From contig JBOZIK010000001.1 in the NCBI GenBank assembly GCA_051453625.1, positions 293,653,726 to 293,717,725 on the forward strand: DNA of 64,000 nt, read 5' to 3'. Both the position numbers and the translations under genes were made by a program. The notes beneath the pieces are model-generated. The model was not told where the DNA came from and made no database searches. It saw only the letters and a list, made by a program, of their open reading frames with translations. Origin of the DNA: Welwitschia mirabilis. Its lineage: Eukaryota; Gnetophyta; Gnetopsida; Welwitschiales. This document shows positions 46,887 through 59,866 of the stretch, piece after piece (the stretch's first letter is position 1; every line of letters starts with the position of its first letter).

Positions 46887-49800
46887 CATAGATATATTTT
46901 GTATATGGATAATAATAAGTAAACTTATTATAATACATACATTAATATAGATCTAGAAAAATTCTCAAATATTAGTAAGAAGTTTAACTCCTATTAGTGG
47001 CATTCTAACTCAATATTTAGCCATCATTTATATTTGAGTTGGTTCTACTATAGATTATAAACTATGAAAAACATAGCTAGATTTAATTTCACAGGTTTAG
47101 ATATCGTCTTAATGTATCATAAAAAAGGAAATAAAGGATGCACAACATGGATGCATGCTTATAGATTACCCTTTCTTTTTTGAATCATCCTAAAATGATG
47201 CAACCTAATCCTTTGATACTAAGGACTTGAGATATTAAGTTGGAGTAAGCCTATATATGGTTATGATAGTATAGCAGATATTAAAGCCACTTTTACAAAA
47301 TTTTCATAAAAATACAATGCAACATACCTTAATAATGAAATTCAAGTATGAATATGATAATTATTAGAATTATCTTAATTTAATTATCATTTGATTAATA
47401 TACTATATAGATTCATACACTTTTATTTATTGTAAAAACTAATTATAACTTCATTGGGTTTATTTTATTGCAAATAGTCATATATTTATTAGAATAACAC
47501 ACATAATTTTCATTTGACAAGTTAGAAGATAATCACATTCAAAAATATAATAATAGTAATCAAGCTAATCTAAATATATTATTTTTATTTTAAGGTAATA
47601 ATAGTACTTTATAAATGAATCATAATACTACCTTGACTTTTGTTTTAAAAAAGACATTTTATGCATAAATCCATGCCCTTTGTAAACCCCTCTTTCTCCA
47701 AGTGTAGCTACTAAATTTGAACATGATAATATAATTAGCAAAGAGAAAAATAAAAACATAAGATGTAATGTTTATTAAAGCTTCATACAACTATAAGATA
47801 AATAAAGGGGATAAAAATTAAAAGAAATAACTAAGTTAGTGGATAAGGTAAAAACCCTTTATGTATTAAAGTAAAAGATAGCAAATAAGAAAAGAAATAC
47901 TACAGAGCTAAAATAACATGAAAGTACAATTCATTAAATAATTATCAATCTAACTTAAGCCTATTCTAAATTACAATTTCACTTAATATTCAAGAAGAAG
48001 ATCCTTAATAAGAAAGGCATGAATTGTACTTGATCAAAGAACATTTAGAAAAATTTATATAAGATAGAATTATTTTCATTATTACCCATTTGAAATTCTT
48101 AAATTATTAACATATTGTTATTTAAAAATTTTTAATTAATGATATTAAGTATAAAATTTCTCCTCTTTTTAAGAGACATGATAACTAAAATGTAATAATT
48201 TGTTGTTTATATAAGTAGAAATACATTATAAAATTTTTTTAAAGGTAGAATCATTGTATAATCTCTAGAAATTAAATTCATAAAGTTTATTTTTCTATAA
48301 ATGTTTTTTCTATAATCACACTTCTAATGTAAAAGTTGTCTAAATTTTTAGATTTGTTATAATACCACACTATACTAAAAAGATTATAACTTTTAAAATA
48401 CTTTGAATTTTTAAGTAACTAAGAACTCCTTGAAACATTTATTCAAATTTTAATCATATAAATTATTCATATATTATAAATACTAAGAATTACTTTTTTA
48501 AAATGAAACTAATTTTTTAGTTTTTTCTATTTTTACTTTCTAAGTTATTTTCATAGCATAATTTTTACAAATTTATTTAGTCTTAAAAATTATTATTTTT
48601 TAAATTTTAAACTATTAATAAAATTATATACTTATAAAAACATTTTAATAAATTTTATTTAATATTTAATAAGTTATAATATTCTTAATTTATGTTACTA
48701 TTTTGAAAAACTTTGAACTTTAGTTATAATAAGAACATCAAAACTAATAAATAAATTAAGTAATTATACTTAATAAAAGTAAGATAAATACTTAGTGTAA
48801 TTATTTTATGTAGTATAAAAACTAGATGCTTATTGATACAAACATATATTAAATAAAAAAAAGGTCAAGATTCAAGATTAATTTAAAGTAAACAAATTTA
48901 GTAAGCCTTAGGATTGACATGAAGGACTTCCTAATGTAAATGAAAGTGGGGACTAGATACTATACCTAATAATAGTATTTTAATACATATTTAATGAAAG
49001 ATAAATATTAATATTATTTAGTAATCCATAATGCACAATGATATGGGGATACAAGCATTAAAGTAAGCCCCATGATCACTTGGTTAGAATTTTTCATTAT
49101 TAACCTCATCAACTAATGATGTAAAGAGGTCCTTGATTTTGAATTGAGCTTAATAGAAAGAATAATTTCAACAAAATGAATATTATAATAAGAATATGAA
49201 ATGAAATGATGTGATGTTCCATTATGCCACTAATTTTTTTAAGGAAAAAACACAACATACAAATAAAATAAGTAGAATGAAACCTACTTGGAAACATAAT
49301 GATTAGAAACTACTACCTGATAAAGATTTGATAAAGTATTAAGCATTGAGATTCTTTTCGATAAGTTCCAAACTGTAATATTAAAGCTCATCATTCAAAA
49401 AAAAAAAAACAAGATAGAAGAATAATAATGAAATTTAATTACTTGTGCTTACATAAAAAATAAAATTTAATTTTCAAAAAAGGGTTCTACTTATAGGAAA
49501 ATGATAGATCAAATACTCTTAATCGAACTAGTTAAATACTATACACATCATTTTCCCCATAAGGTAATATATCGTATTAAATTATATAATTTAAACCATA
49601 TTCAATTGAATAACATTAATCATTTATAAGTTGGTTGAGATTAAGTGATTAGTAACGTTGACATATAAATGATAAGAAGTACATACCTATCTAGGTTGAG
49701 TCATGTTATTGCTATAATTAGTAAGATTAATTACTTACATTATTTACCCATGTTAGGTTCTCCTTATTTCTTTAGAGGTTGATAACCATATTTAATCAAT

Positions 49801-50589
49801 TTAAAACATGAGTTAAATAATATCTCATATGCATTAAAGGAATATATCTATTCCTATTGCATAAAACTAAAAACTGTTATCTATCACTACAAGACAATTT
49901 TTTCCAATTCCAATGCACAAAAAATAAATATTTTATAAACTAAGTACTTTTACAAATATTAAGAAGAATAAATTACATGATAGGGTAGATCCTACTTTTT
50001 CCTCCTTATTGGTTTATTAATAAGATTGTATGCACTTATTTATAAGGTCATTAATTTTAGGATGTATCACATATATCAATAAAAAGTACAAGAAAGCAAA
50101 TATCATTAAAAAATATAGTACACTCATTTTTTTATCCACTTCTTTTACTAACTACATTAGCTATTTACTTTACCAAGTATTTGTACTTTTCTAACTTAAA
50201 GGAGATACATAGATAAATAAGTAATACAATGATTTTACATGACATTTATGCAAATAATATTATGTTATACCTTTTTAAAATTTTTAATGTAATAATTGTG
50301 TAATGTACAATGGATGCCTACATAAATGAAGTTATGTGATTATAACATTTGGATAATATTTTTTTTCATTAATTTATTTCCTCATGAAAATAAAATATTT
50401 CATAACATAATTATTATTATTTCTCTATTTAATCAAAATTACTAGAATTATAAAGACTTACTAGAAAATTAAGGTAACTACTTAGAACAACATAAAAGTA
50501 TCTAAAACTCAAAATTAATAATAATGTATTTCTTTGACATAAGAAAAATATAAGACATTATTGATTATAAAAACATAACATTGGTTTTC
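46887..50589. other. AT-rich stretch, nothing recognised
   Basis: It should hold the gag and protease of the Gypsy element whose pol begins near 50590, but I could not read a convincing motif. A short run at 49065-49130 weakly resembles part of the 1.28-kb array. Confidence 0.4.
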
Positions 50590-52945
50590 ATAAAGCCTTT
50601 AATTAAAAAAGGGTTCTATGTTAAAAGTTAATATAAAAAAGTATGAGTAATTCAAAGTCTACAAAATGTGGTATATAATAGGATGTTAAATGTAACTGTT
50701 TGTAAAGATCATTTTTATTTATCATTTTTTAATTAAGTCTTAGAAAGAATGTGAGGTTAACAATTTTATACGTTTTTACATGGATATAATGGATACAATC
50801 AAATATCTATAGTCATAGAAAATCAAGTTTAAGCAACTTTCACACATTATTTAGGAACATCCAACCTTCACATATCATTTGGAAACATCTAGGTTAAATG
50901 TGCTATCTTTTGGATTATGCAATGCACTTATTACTTTTTATAGGTTACTTAATGGCCTATTTAATACATGATTTTAAACAATGAAGAATAGTGTTTATGT
51001 ATGACTTTCTAACCATTTCAAATAATTTTGATGAATTATTAAGTATGTTAGAAAAACTTATTAAAATTATGGAAAAATAAAATATTAAAACTCAATTAGT
51101 CTAAGAGTTAATTAATTAAGACAAAAGGCATTGTTTTAAAAATATAAGATATTTGTTAGAGGATTGAAATAAATGAATAAAATATTAAAGAAATTAGAAA
51201 AGTTGAATGAACCCTTAAAATATAATAACTTAGTTCTTTCTTAGGATATTAAAGTATTATAGAAGATTCATTACTAACTTTAGTAAGATAGATAATCCTT
51301 TGAGTAATTTATTAAAAGATAATGTAGAGTATAAATGGATACTTAAATGTCAAGAAGCTTTTTCAAATACTAAAAAATAAATTGACAGAAGCACTAATTT
51401 TATAAGGACCTAACTAAAATGAACTATTCTATATTATGATTTATTCTTTTAGTCTTTCAATTCATGTAGTCTTGGGATATGAAAAATGTTAATAAATCAT
51501 ATGTTATAGCCTATACAAGTAAAAATATAAATTCTATTAGGAAACTAGATAATGACTCAAAAAAAGGGAAAAAAACATTAGTTTTAATAATTGTGTAAAT
51601 TTCATAGTAGTAAACACTTATTAAAACTAGAATTTCTAAAGATGATGAGCCCTTTAATGTTAGAGGAGAAATTGGTAAAGAATATATGCTAAGAATTTAT
51701 GAAATTTCATATTTTGATAATCTAGTTACTTTCTTAGTTAGTAGCCAATTTCAACCTCATTTAATTTATTTGAAAATAAAACATTACTAAGAGAAGTAAA
51801 TGGTTACATACGACATAATAAGATGTTGTTCAAAATGTATATACATCATGTTATTAGAAGATGTGTATAAGAGAAATTCTAATTAAGTATTTTAAATAAA
51901 ATAAAAATGAAGGAGGGATATCATAGATGTAAAAGAATGACAATAAAAATATTACATAGGGGTTAATACTAGAAAATTATACTTAAGGCTGCTAACCTTT
52001 ATATGATGAATTGTAATAAGTATTAAAGAGAGGATGCCTTCCATAGAAATTTAAAAATGGCATAGTAGTGGATCTGAGTCTTAGAGATTAAATATATTTG
52101 AAAAATATATTTTATAAGACCTATTAATCCTAAGTCTTGTGAAAAAGAGTATATCGTAGTCTACTAAATTACCAAATCAAATTAATTGAGGCTAAAGTTA
52201 TTACAAATTACTCTTTACAAAGTGTTGTGAAATTACTTTTCAAAGATAGTATTTATAGATTTAGAGACCCAGAACTGTAATATATAATAAAGGAATACAT
52301 TTGACTAGCAAATATTCATGAAGACTCTTACCACTTATAAAATTCTTCAGACACATTTTACTACCTAGTATTCATAATCAAATAACTAAGATGAAGTTAC
52401 AAATGGAGAGTTAAATAGAATATTAACTAAAACTATAAGCTCTAAAAAAATACATTAGACTAATAAATAAACTAAGGAATTAGGGACTAATAGAATAACT
52501 TGGAAAAATAGTATTGGCTTAGACTTATTAAAGTTATCAATGAAAAGGAAACAACTTCATTAATTGAATTCAAAATTATAAATTTATAGGTGAAGAAATA
52601 AGTAAATAGTAAGATCAACATGACATAAGAATAATGAGTGGAAAACATGAATTAATTAGATAAAAAATGGATTAAAGCATTAATGATAAAGGAATTAACT
52701 CAAAGATACACAAAAAAACTTTTATGATAATAATACTAGAAAAATAAATTTTAAATTTGATAATTCTATTTTAATATTTAATTAAAAGTAGTAATAAATA
52801 TTAGAAATATGTATAAAAATAATTGTAATATTGTGTTATAATAAAAATATTAGTAAATGGAATCATTGAAGTATATGATCAAGAATATGAAGTTATCTAT
52901 TAAGTCACTAGATAAAGAATTAAATCTTATCATAAAAGAGTATCT
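50590..52945 (+). pseudogene. Gypsy (Athila/Tat-like) pol: RT, RNase H, integrase, broken
   Basis: Blocks appear in the Ty3/Gypsy order RT-RH-IN. RT: VCKDHFYLSFF (for RKDHFPLPF), LHGYNGYNQI at 50776-50805 (LDGYSGYNQI, Asp to His), SFGLCNALITFYR (PFGLCNAPATFQR), FMYDF at 50994-51008 (FMDDF, Asp to Tyr), then KYYRRFITNFSKID and VEYKWILKCQEAF. RNase H: LTEALIL, VIAYTSKNINSIRKLD. Linker: DDEPFNVRGEIG and LVTFLVSSQFQPHL. Integrase: MMNCNKY (zinc domain), a core with DLETQNCN and VTNGELNRILTKT, which keep the first-listed Asp and the Glu, and a C-terminal part with VNGIIEVYDQE and RIKSYH ending near 52945. About every tenth codon is a stop, and the frame shifts repeatedly. Confidence 0.85.
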
Positions 52946-53399
52946 TTACTAGCAAAATTCAGAAATACATATAGGATAAAAAGATCACTTCCACTTTATA
53001 TTGACTTTTAATAAAACTATCAAAACCTAGTATAAAACATGTCAACCTTAATTAAAAAAAGTTTATTAAATTCATAAGATAATGTATTAATTAACTTTAA
53101 ATTATTGTAGTTAAAAAGAGAAAGTTAAATGAGACTTTAATGAGAAAACATGTCTTACATCAGTACCTCCTATAGCAAAAGTTCTAAGTTTAATCTCTTT
53201 AGGAAGGAAAACAAAAATTATTAAACATAGTATTCTTTTAGGGGCCTTTTAGAAATGTGATAAAGTAGCTATGATAACTTAATTAAGAAGTTAGCTAATG
53301 AGGATCATTAAACTTATAGGGAAGGAATGAATGAGTTCTACCAAATTAAAAATTAAACCAATAATAGAATAAGAATGTATAATAAAAACATCTTACTAA
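52946..53399. other. Spacer between Gypsy pol and Copia LTR
   Basis: AT-rich, no domain recognised. It presumably includes the 3' part of the Gypsy element. Confidence 0.4.
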
Positions 53400-54785
53400 A
53401 TAATGTGATTTCCCAGTCAAGGTACATTGATACATAGAGGATAGCTTCTACCTACACCTCTAGATATTCTTGACCTGCAAGAAAAGATGGTTTTCTAGAA
53501 CATCATCAACCTTACAACAAATGAGAGTCTCCTCTTAAGAAATCACTCTCTACCCTCAAGGAAATTTGGTTTCTATAGGCACAGTGCAAAGCTTTATAAT
53601 AGTAAAAGTATCTTGTAATGCAACACTCTCTCCTTCATAAGGGAATAATGATTTTCTAGATCACCAATAATCTTACCTTAAATAAATTACTAAAAGCACT
53701 ATCTTAAATGCACACCCCTACAAGGGTTACCTTACATAGTGTTTGATATTTAAGAATGAACTTACAATAATATTCAATAATAAGATAATCCATAAAGTAA
53801 AACCAAAAGTATAATACAACAACAGGTTTAAAGATATTTCTTTCATGAAGATTTTAATTCCTTGATATTATTGTTATAGTTAGGAGTATAAATGAAGATA
53901 ACAGTAATGTATATCCAAGATGAAATGATGAAAGTAATGCAAGCTTTTTGTAACTAATGGCTTTGATTCTTCATAAGAAGTTTCTTATAGCCATGCATTC
54001 TTTATTATTAATTTGATTTTTATATGTCAAGATTCAAAATTTAAGTATTTGTTGAAGTTTCAAAAGTTGTTCTTTATTTCATAATGTCAAGGATTTGTAT
54101 AGTCAAGAAAGATCCAACTATTTAAGCTTAAAAGTTATTCTGTTAACTTTATGACTACCACACAATGGATAGCCATGTCTAAGAATTAGGCATGTAACTT
54201 TAGTTTTTATTGACATGAACATTGGTCTAAGACATCTCTAGTTTTATAGATGTATATTAATAGTCAAACATTTTACTTTATAGACATCTTCAGTTAAATT
54301 TCCTATATTTTAATGATTTTTGCTTTGTTATATCCTTAGACCTCTATAATCATGAATTTATAATGTATAAGTTTACAATTTATTTAAAATGTAAGATATT
54401 AGTCAAAAACCAAATTGATTCATTTACTTATTTTAGCTTAGTATAAACATCTTCAATCATGTAGATTCTTCATCTATGTTAGATTCAACTTTTATCTCAT
54501 TTGTATTAAATATGGTATTTGTCTTATAGCTTATAACTTGAATTCTAATACATCTGAGACATCTTCAATTTCTTAGATGTCTTTACTCAAGATATTTTCA
54601 ATTTTTTAAAAATCTTCAAACGCTTGATTTTGTATTTTGTCAACTGATCCTTTTTGTGAGATGATTATTTAGAAATCCATCATAATCTAAGGCCTAGCAA
54701 TGTTTATTGCTCTTGGTATTGACCTATCCACACACTGATACAAATTATTTAATAAGTGAAATCATCAAAACTAGATTTACCATTA
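53400..54785 (-). repeat. Probable Copia LTR (solo or 3' LTR), minus orientation
   Basis: The right edge is set by the polypurine tract at 54786-54800, which on the minus strand directly precedes TAATGGTAAATCTAGTTTTG, where large plant Copia elements of the SIRE/Maximus type start their 3' LTR. The sequence to the left is less AT-rich at 53400-53720 and has the repeated phrases of a leader or U5 region (AAACCATCTTTTCTTG, GAGACTCTC, AAACCAAATTTCC on the minus strand). The left end is not defined, and no second copy of this LTR lies in the window. Confidence 0.5.
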
Positions 54786-54800
54786 TTCTCCCCCTTTTTG
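54786..54800 (-). promoter_or_regulatory. Polypurine tract
   Basis: The minus strand reads CAAAAAGGGGGAGAA, the plus-strand DNA primer site that immediately precedes a 3' LTR. Confidence 0.65.
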
Positions 54801-54953
54801 ATGATGTCTAAAACCTAGCAAATCTCATTAGTGCATTCTCATCTAGTTAATATGAAATTAGACATTTATGCTCTAGAGAAATGCACATAATCCAAATGTG
54901 CAATGATATTAAAAAAATTATGATATAAACCACTTGAAATCAAATGAAAATAC

Positions 54954-55026
54954 NNNNNNNNNNNNNNNNNNNNNNNNNNNNNNNNNNNNNNNNNNNNNNN
55001 NNNNNNNNNNNNNNNNNNNNNNNNNN
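54954..55026. other. Assembly gap, 73 N, at a TA repeat
   Basis: Run of N ending directly in a TATA/TACA microsatellite. Confidence 1.
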
Positions 55027-55038
55027 TATATATATATA

Positions 55039-55069
<31 letters not shown>

Positions 55070-55079
55070 ATACATATAC
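55027..55079. repeat. TA/TACATA microsatellite
   Basis: An imperfect run of TA broken by TACATA words. Its left end is undefined because of the gap. Confidence 0.95.
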
Positions 55080-56620
55080 CAATTAAAAAATGGATTAAGA
55101 TGTGTTAGAGATCCATTTGAGCAATTAGCTAAAGACATAAAAAATAATTAATAAATCATGATGTTTGCCATTCAAATATGCATGGAAAAGATGAAGCATA
55201 GAAATCTTTGGCAATTTCTTAGATGAAATGTACTAATAGTAAAGTGTCATATATTAGAGCATTAAATTAAATTATATACTAATAATACATAATAAAGAAT
55301 GTACTAATGCAAATGATTTTTAATAAGAATTAAAGCATAACAAAATTAAGAGTGTACCAATAAAAGAAAAATATTAAAAAGAAAAAGTGTTCTAATCATA
55401 AAAACATGTTCTAGCAAGTAGTAATGATAGAAAAATATCATGTAATAATAATATGTGCTAAAGAAATAAGATGGATCATTAATAATAATGATGATACTTA
55501 TGGATTAAATTCAATATCTCATGATTAAGAACTATGAGTCTAACAAACTATCCTCTAACTAAGAGCTGTAGTTCCCAACTAAAAGTCATTGATTTGCTAA
55601 TGACTTATTAATACTTCTTCCCTCTTTTAAATATCATAAATGACATTAATCACTAGGAGTTAAATCACTTATGTAATATATGCCTTGGTCTTGTTCATTG
55701 CTATTGTCTCTGTCATTAATGGTGGAGGTTGGATGGATGTAGTATGATGAGGAAGTGGAAGGTGGAGTGTGCCTTTTCCTAAAGGAACAATAAGACATCT
55801 CACAAAAGCCCTCAAAGGCCTTTCTTCTGATACATTCATATATTTGAGGAGTGATAGATGTTCCAAATAAATTAGCAGTGGTCATTTTTATAAAGGTAAA
55901 GGTAACTATATGGAGAAAAGTGATTTCAGCTAAATTAATTTAACATAAGATGGCTATGGTAATGGTGGAAATAATGGAAGAGGTAAAGGTACATAGGATG
56001 ATGATGATTAGACTATAGAATTAGGTGAAGATTACTCAATGAGATAGCAAAATGAAATCTTATGACATAAATGATGAAAGATAAGAGGTGATGCATCCAA
56101 GTTCTTAGACTCTATCTCTTGCTATGTCTACCTTTATTGTGAAGAACCTAAATCCTAGTGCTTCTCTTGCACTTGTTCCTCTATAGGATTCTAGTTCTTC
56201 CCTTGAATCTATACCTTATCTCTAGAAGATACCTCTGAGGATTCGCTATTTGTTATCCTATCTGAGTCATATATTATACTAAATGAAGTTAAAGGTCTTA
56301 CTATCTCTTTTTATTCTAAGTCCTCCTCTAAGTCTGACCATGTGAAAGTTCTCATGGATTCCCAACTCTCTACTAGTGTTTCATCCTCCCTTGCTATAGA
56401 TCTATGTTTCTTAAGCCTTAAATTTATTTTTTTTTTAAAATTTTATCCACCATTTTAACAATGGCCTTTAACTCAATTTTCATTGAAGAAGAGCTATGAA
56501 TAGTAGTATAAAATGAATTTTGTTATTGTGGTGTACTTCAATTTATGCCCTATCCTAGTGAAACTAGTACTCTGCATTTTTTACAAAATCCTACCAATGA
56601 TTTCTTATAATGAATGAGAT
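55080..56620 (-). other. Unrecognised stretch with decayed minus-strand frames
   Basis: On the minus strand, a 79-codon open frame at 55885-55646 starts MTTANLFGTSITPQIY. Upstream of it, 56480-56100 gives a Ser/Glu/Lys-rich frame with SSSSMKIELKAIVKMVDKIL, ESWESMRTFTWSDLEEDLE and SSEVSSRD. Composition and word use look like decayed coding sequence, and the place, upstream in sense of the polypurine tract at 54786-54800, fits the 3' half of a large Copia element. I do not recognise a family. Confidence 0.3.
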
Positions 56621-57034
56621 TGTAATATTCCAAATTCATCAATTGTGTAATTAAGTACATGAAGTGCTAATTAAGGGTAGTTAACAAATATGTAAATGGA
56701 TGTGAATCAAATATAAAAAGATGTATCTCTTCTTTATGTAGTATAAGATTATGGTATTAGGTGGGATGGATAGACTAGGTGAATATAGCTGACAACAACC
56801 TTGGCTAATCCCCAAGGGTCCAAGATGGAAAACTAAGGTCATATTCCATGTTTTTACCTATAACCACTAGTATAAGGCTATTTTCCAATTATGAGAAATG
56901 TAGTCTATTACTATCAATAATAACAACCTTATTCTCTTTAAATTATTCCTTGTTTTTCCTATGGATTCTTGCATATTATCTTAAATATCCCTTTTTTTCA
57001 AAGTAATCCAAAATTAGTAAAATGAGATATTACA
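56621..57034 (+). repeat. LTR of a Gypsy-type element (5' LTR)
   Basis: A 414-bp segment starts TGTAATAT (56621-56628) and ends ATATTACA (57027-57034), a perfect 8-bp terminal inverted repeat with the canonical TG...CA ends. A TATA-like AATATAAAAAGATG lies near 56709-56722. A tRNA-iMet primer-binding site follows after two bases. The start TGTAATATTCCAAATT resembles LTRs of plant Tekay/Del chromoviruses. The partner 3' LTR is not in the window, so the target-site duplication (GAGAT at 56616-56620 on this side) cannot be tested. Confidence 0.75.
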
Positions 57035-57036
57035 TT

Positions 57037-57047
57037 TGGTATCAGAG
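57037..57047 (+). promoter_or_regulatory. Primer-binding site for tRNA-iMet
   Basis: TGGTATCAGAG matches the first 11 of 12 bases complementary to the 3' end of plant initiator tRNA-Met. It sits two bases after the LTR end, the standard arrangement. Confidence 0.88.
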
Positions 57048-57181
57048 AAAACAACAAGTAGTAAAATGCTACTTAAGGAAAATAAGGAAAGAACTTAGTT
57101 TATAAAGAAAACAGCTAAAGGATAAATAGTACATTAAAAATAGAAAAATGATGATTAAAGAAATAACGCACTAATGAAAAC

Positions 57182-57198
57182 AAGGTGTGTGACACCTT
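57182..57198. repeat. Short perfect inverted repeat
   Basis: AAGGTGT and ACACCTT, separated by GTG, form a 7-bp stem in the leader of the Gypsy-type element. It may be chance. Confidence 0.4.
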
Positions 57199-57362
57199 AA
57201 CAAGCAAAACCAAAAATTACTATTAAGTAGGAAGGAGATCCTCCATAGAGAAGGTAATAGGGTTTTAATCCTCTTAGCCTATGATAAAAGGCTTCATGCC
57301 ACCTAGAATAACTTCCATTCTAGTACGTTGTATGGGAACTCTCATAATGCTATTATCAATTA

Positions 57363-57927
57363 NNNNNNNNNNNNNNNNNNNNNNNNNNNNNNNNNNNNNN
57401 NNNNNNNNNNNNNNNNNNNNNNNNNNNNNNNNNNNNNNNNNNNNNNNNNNNNNNNNNNNNNNNNNNNNNNNNNNNNNNNNNNNNNNNNNNNNNNNNNNNN
57501 NNNNNNNNNNNNNNNNNNNNNNNNNNNNNNNNNNNNNNNNNNNNNNNNNNNNNNNNNNNNNNNNNNNNNNNNNNNNNNNNNNNNNNNNNNNNNNNNNNNN
57601 NNNNNNNNNNNNNNNNNNNNNNNNNNNNNNNNNNNNNNNNNNNNNNNNNNNNNNNNNNNNNNNNNNNNNNNNNNNNNNNNNNNNNNNNNNNNNNNNNNNN
57701 NNNNNNNNNNNNNNNNNNNNNNNNNNNNNNNNNNNNNNNNNNNNNNNNNNNNNNNNNNNNNNNNNNNNNNNNNNNNNNNNNNNNNNNNNNNNNNNNNNNN
57801 NNNNNNNNNNNNNNNNNNNNNNNNNNNNNNNNNNNNNNNNNNNNNNNNNNNNNNNNNNNNNNNNNNNNNNNNNNNNNNNNNNNNNNNNNNNNNNNNNNNN
57901 NNNNNNNNNNNNNNNNNNNNNNNNNNN
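57363..57927. other. Assembly gap, 565 N
   Basis: Run of N inside the unrecognised minus-strand frame. Confidence 1.
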
Positions 57928-58322
57928 CTTCCCATAATGATATAGTACATTAATGTCATCAATGGTAATGGTAAATGATATGCACAAGCTTGAATTATTC
58001 TCTTGCTCTTTATTAGTTGAGAAGATAATGTAGCCTTACTTACTTCTCTCATAGACATACGAGAAGCATCTACTCATGATTTATTCTCTCATGAACTTCT
58101 ACTCCTTGATCCCATGATGAGCTATGTAGTAAAAGGAGTCCATCATATCAATCATGTTGTATAAGTATCAAAGTAGGGTAGGCCATTCATGCTATAAAGA
58201 ATAATAAGGAGTGAAATAAGAAAAATGGATATACTCAAGATCTCATAGTACATCTGCTATCTTGAATTGATGATGGTTGTATATGTCATCTATGTGAGAT
58301 AGATGTATAACCTATGTATGAA

Positions 58323-58892
58323 AGAGGCTATAAAGGGACTAGTATTTCCCCAACTGATCCATCAACTCCTTAATCTTAGGATACAAGATCACCACCACTA
58401 ATAAGAGCTGATCAGTATGGTAAGATAATTAGCCCTATTCATTTACAATGGATTGTGGACCTATAGGCAGATAGTGATAAGAATCTAGAAAAGGATGATT
58501 CACTAGAGCTTTGTCACATTTCCAATGGGAAGAGTCATAAGATCCTAAGGCCTTATTNNNNNNNNNNNNNNNNNNNNNNNNNNNNNNNNNNNNNNNNNNN
58601 NNNNNNNNNNNNNNNNNNNNNNNNNNNNNNNNNNNNNNNNNNNNNNNNNNNNNNNNNAGAGGATATAAAGGGACTGGTATTTCCCCAACTGATCCATCAA
58701 CTCCTTAACCTTAGGATACAAGATCACCACCACTAATAAGAGCTGATAAGTATGGTAAGATAATTATCCCTATTCATTTACAATGGATTGTGGACCTATA
58801 GGCAGATAGTGATAAGACTCTAGAAAAGGATGATTCACTAGAGCTTTGTCACATTTCCAATGGGAAGAGTCACAAGATCCTAAGGCCTTGTT
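58323..58892. other. 100-N gap between two 235-bp near-identical copies
   Basis: N occupies 58558-58657. 58323-58557 ends at the gap, and the same 235-bp block starts right after it at 58658-58892. By eye about eight single-base differences separate them, with no indels. This fits two allelic contig ends placed side by side, or a real tandem duplication whose junction was lost. Confidence 0.93.
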
Positions 58893-59866
58893 CATGTGCA
58901 AACATAAAATAACAAAATCTAGAGTTATCAGAAATATACTTAACATCAAGAATCCTTAGCGAGAACCCATACCTCAGATGGAATAGAAAATGTACCCTAA
59001 GATGTTTCTTTAGGGTTATAACTCTTAGTATCTTTACCTTTCATAGAAAAAGAAGAATGAGAATGTAATAAAAACTGAGTAGGGATTTTACAAGGAGATA
59101 AAACAAACATGAAATCTATAGTAATAGATCTAAATGACTATAGATCTCCTAGAATCATGGAAGTAAAATATGAACCTAACAAGATGTACCCTAAAAAACA
59201 CTTTTTTCTATCACCATTCCTCTTCAATCAAGTATATTAGGAAAGAGTATAAGAATAGATAATCGAAGTACAATCTAAAGAAATTATACTAATTAAAAAG
59301 GGGAATAAGTAAATTATGTAAGTAGGAATCTAACTCATTCAATCATGAAGGAAGGACCTACTAGTAATTAGTTTTCCATAAGCAGTAAAATACGGGATGG
59401 TAAAACTAACAGTGGAGATTCCATGGTAGTGAGTATCTACCTCTTGCATGCTTACAAAATCATCTAAGCGATTCGCCATAAAGTAATGGAATTCCTCATC
59501 AAAACAAGAAACTTTAAAAGAAACGTGATCACCTTTACTGATCTTAAAGACCAACCTAATGCTCTCTTCTAAAATCTAAATTAAATCATAATAAGAAAGG
59601 GTAATGGTAGCAGTAAGTAGATTGAAACAAGAATATAACGAATAAAGAATGAAAAAATAGTAAGATGATAAAGACAAAAGAATGGCAAGTCATAGAGATA
59701 TAAAAGATTAAAGAAGAAGATCTAGGAGAATCCTTGCTCTAAATATCATTATTGAGTTTCTAATTCTACAAACCTAACATTGATAGAATTCTAGGAAACG
59801 ATAACAAATTCTGAAAGCCATACCTTGACTAAAGGAAGAAGTACATCCATGAAAATTAGAGGAGAA

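Noticed and set aside
49060-49130. Possible fourth copy of the 1.28-kb repeat (CCATGATCACTTGG region)
   Set aside because: Similarity covers only about 60 bp and does not continue into the flanks, so it may be chance in AT-rich DNA.
54866-55138. 90-codon frame rich in Tyr, Ile and Cys
   Set aside because: It is a translation of the TATA/TACATA microsatellite and a gap.
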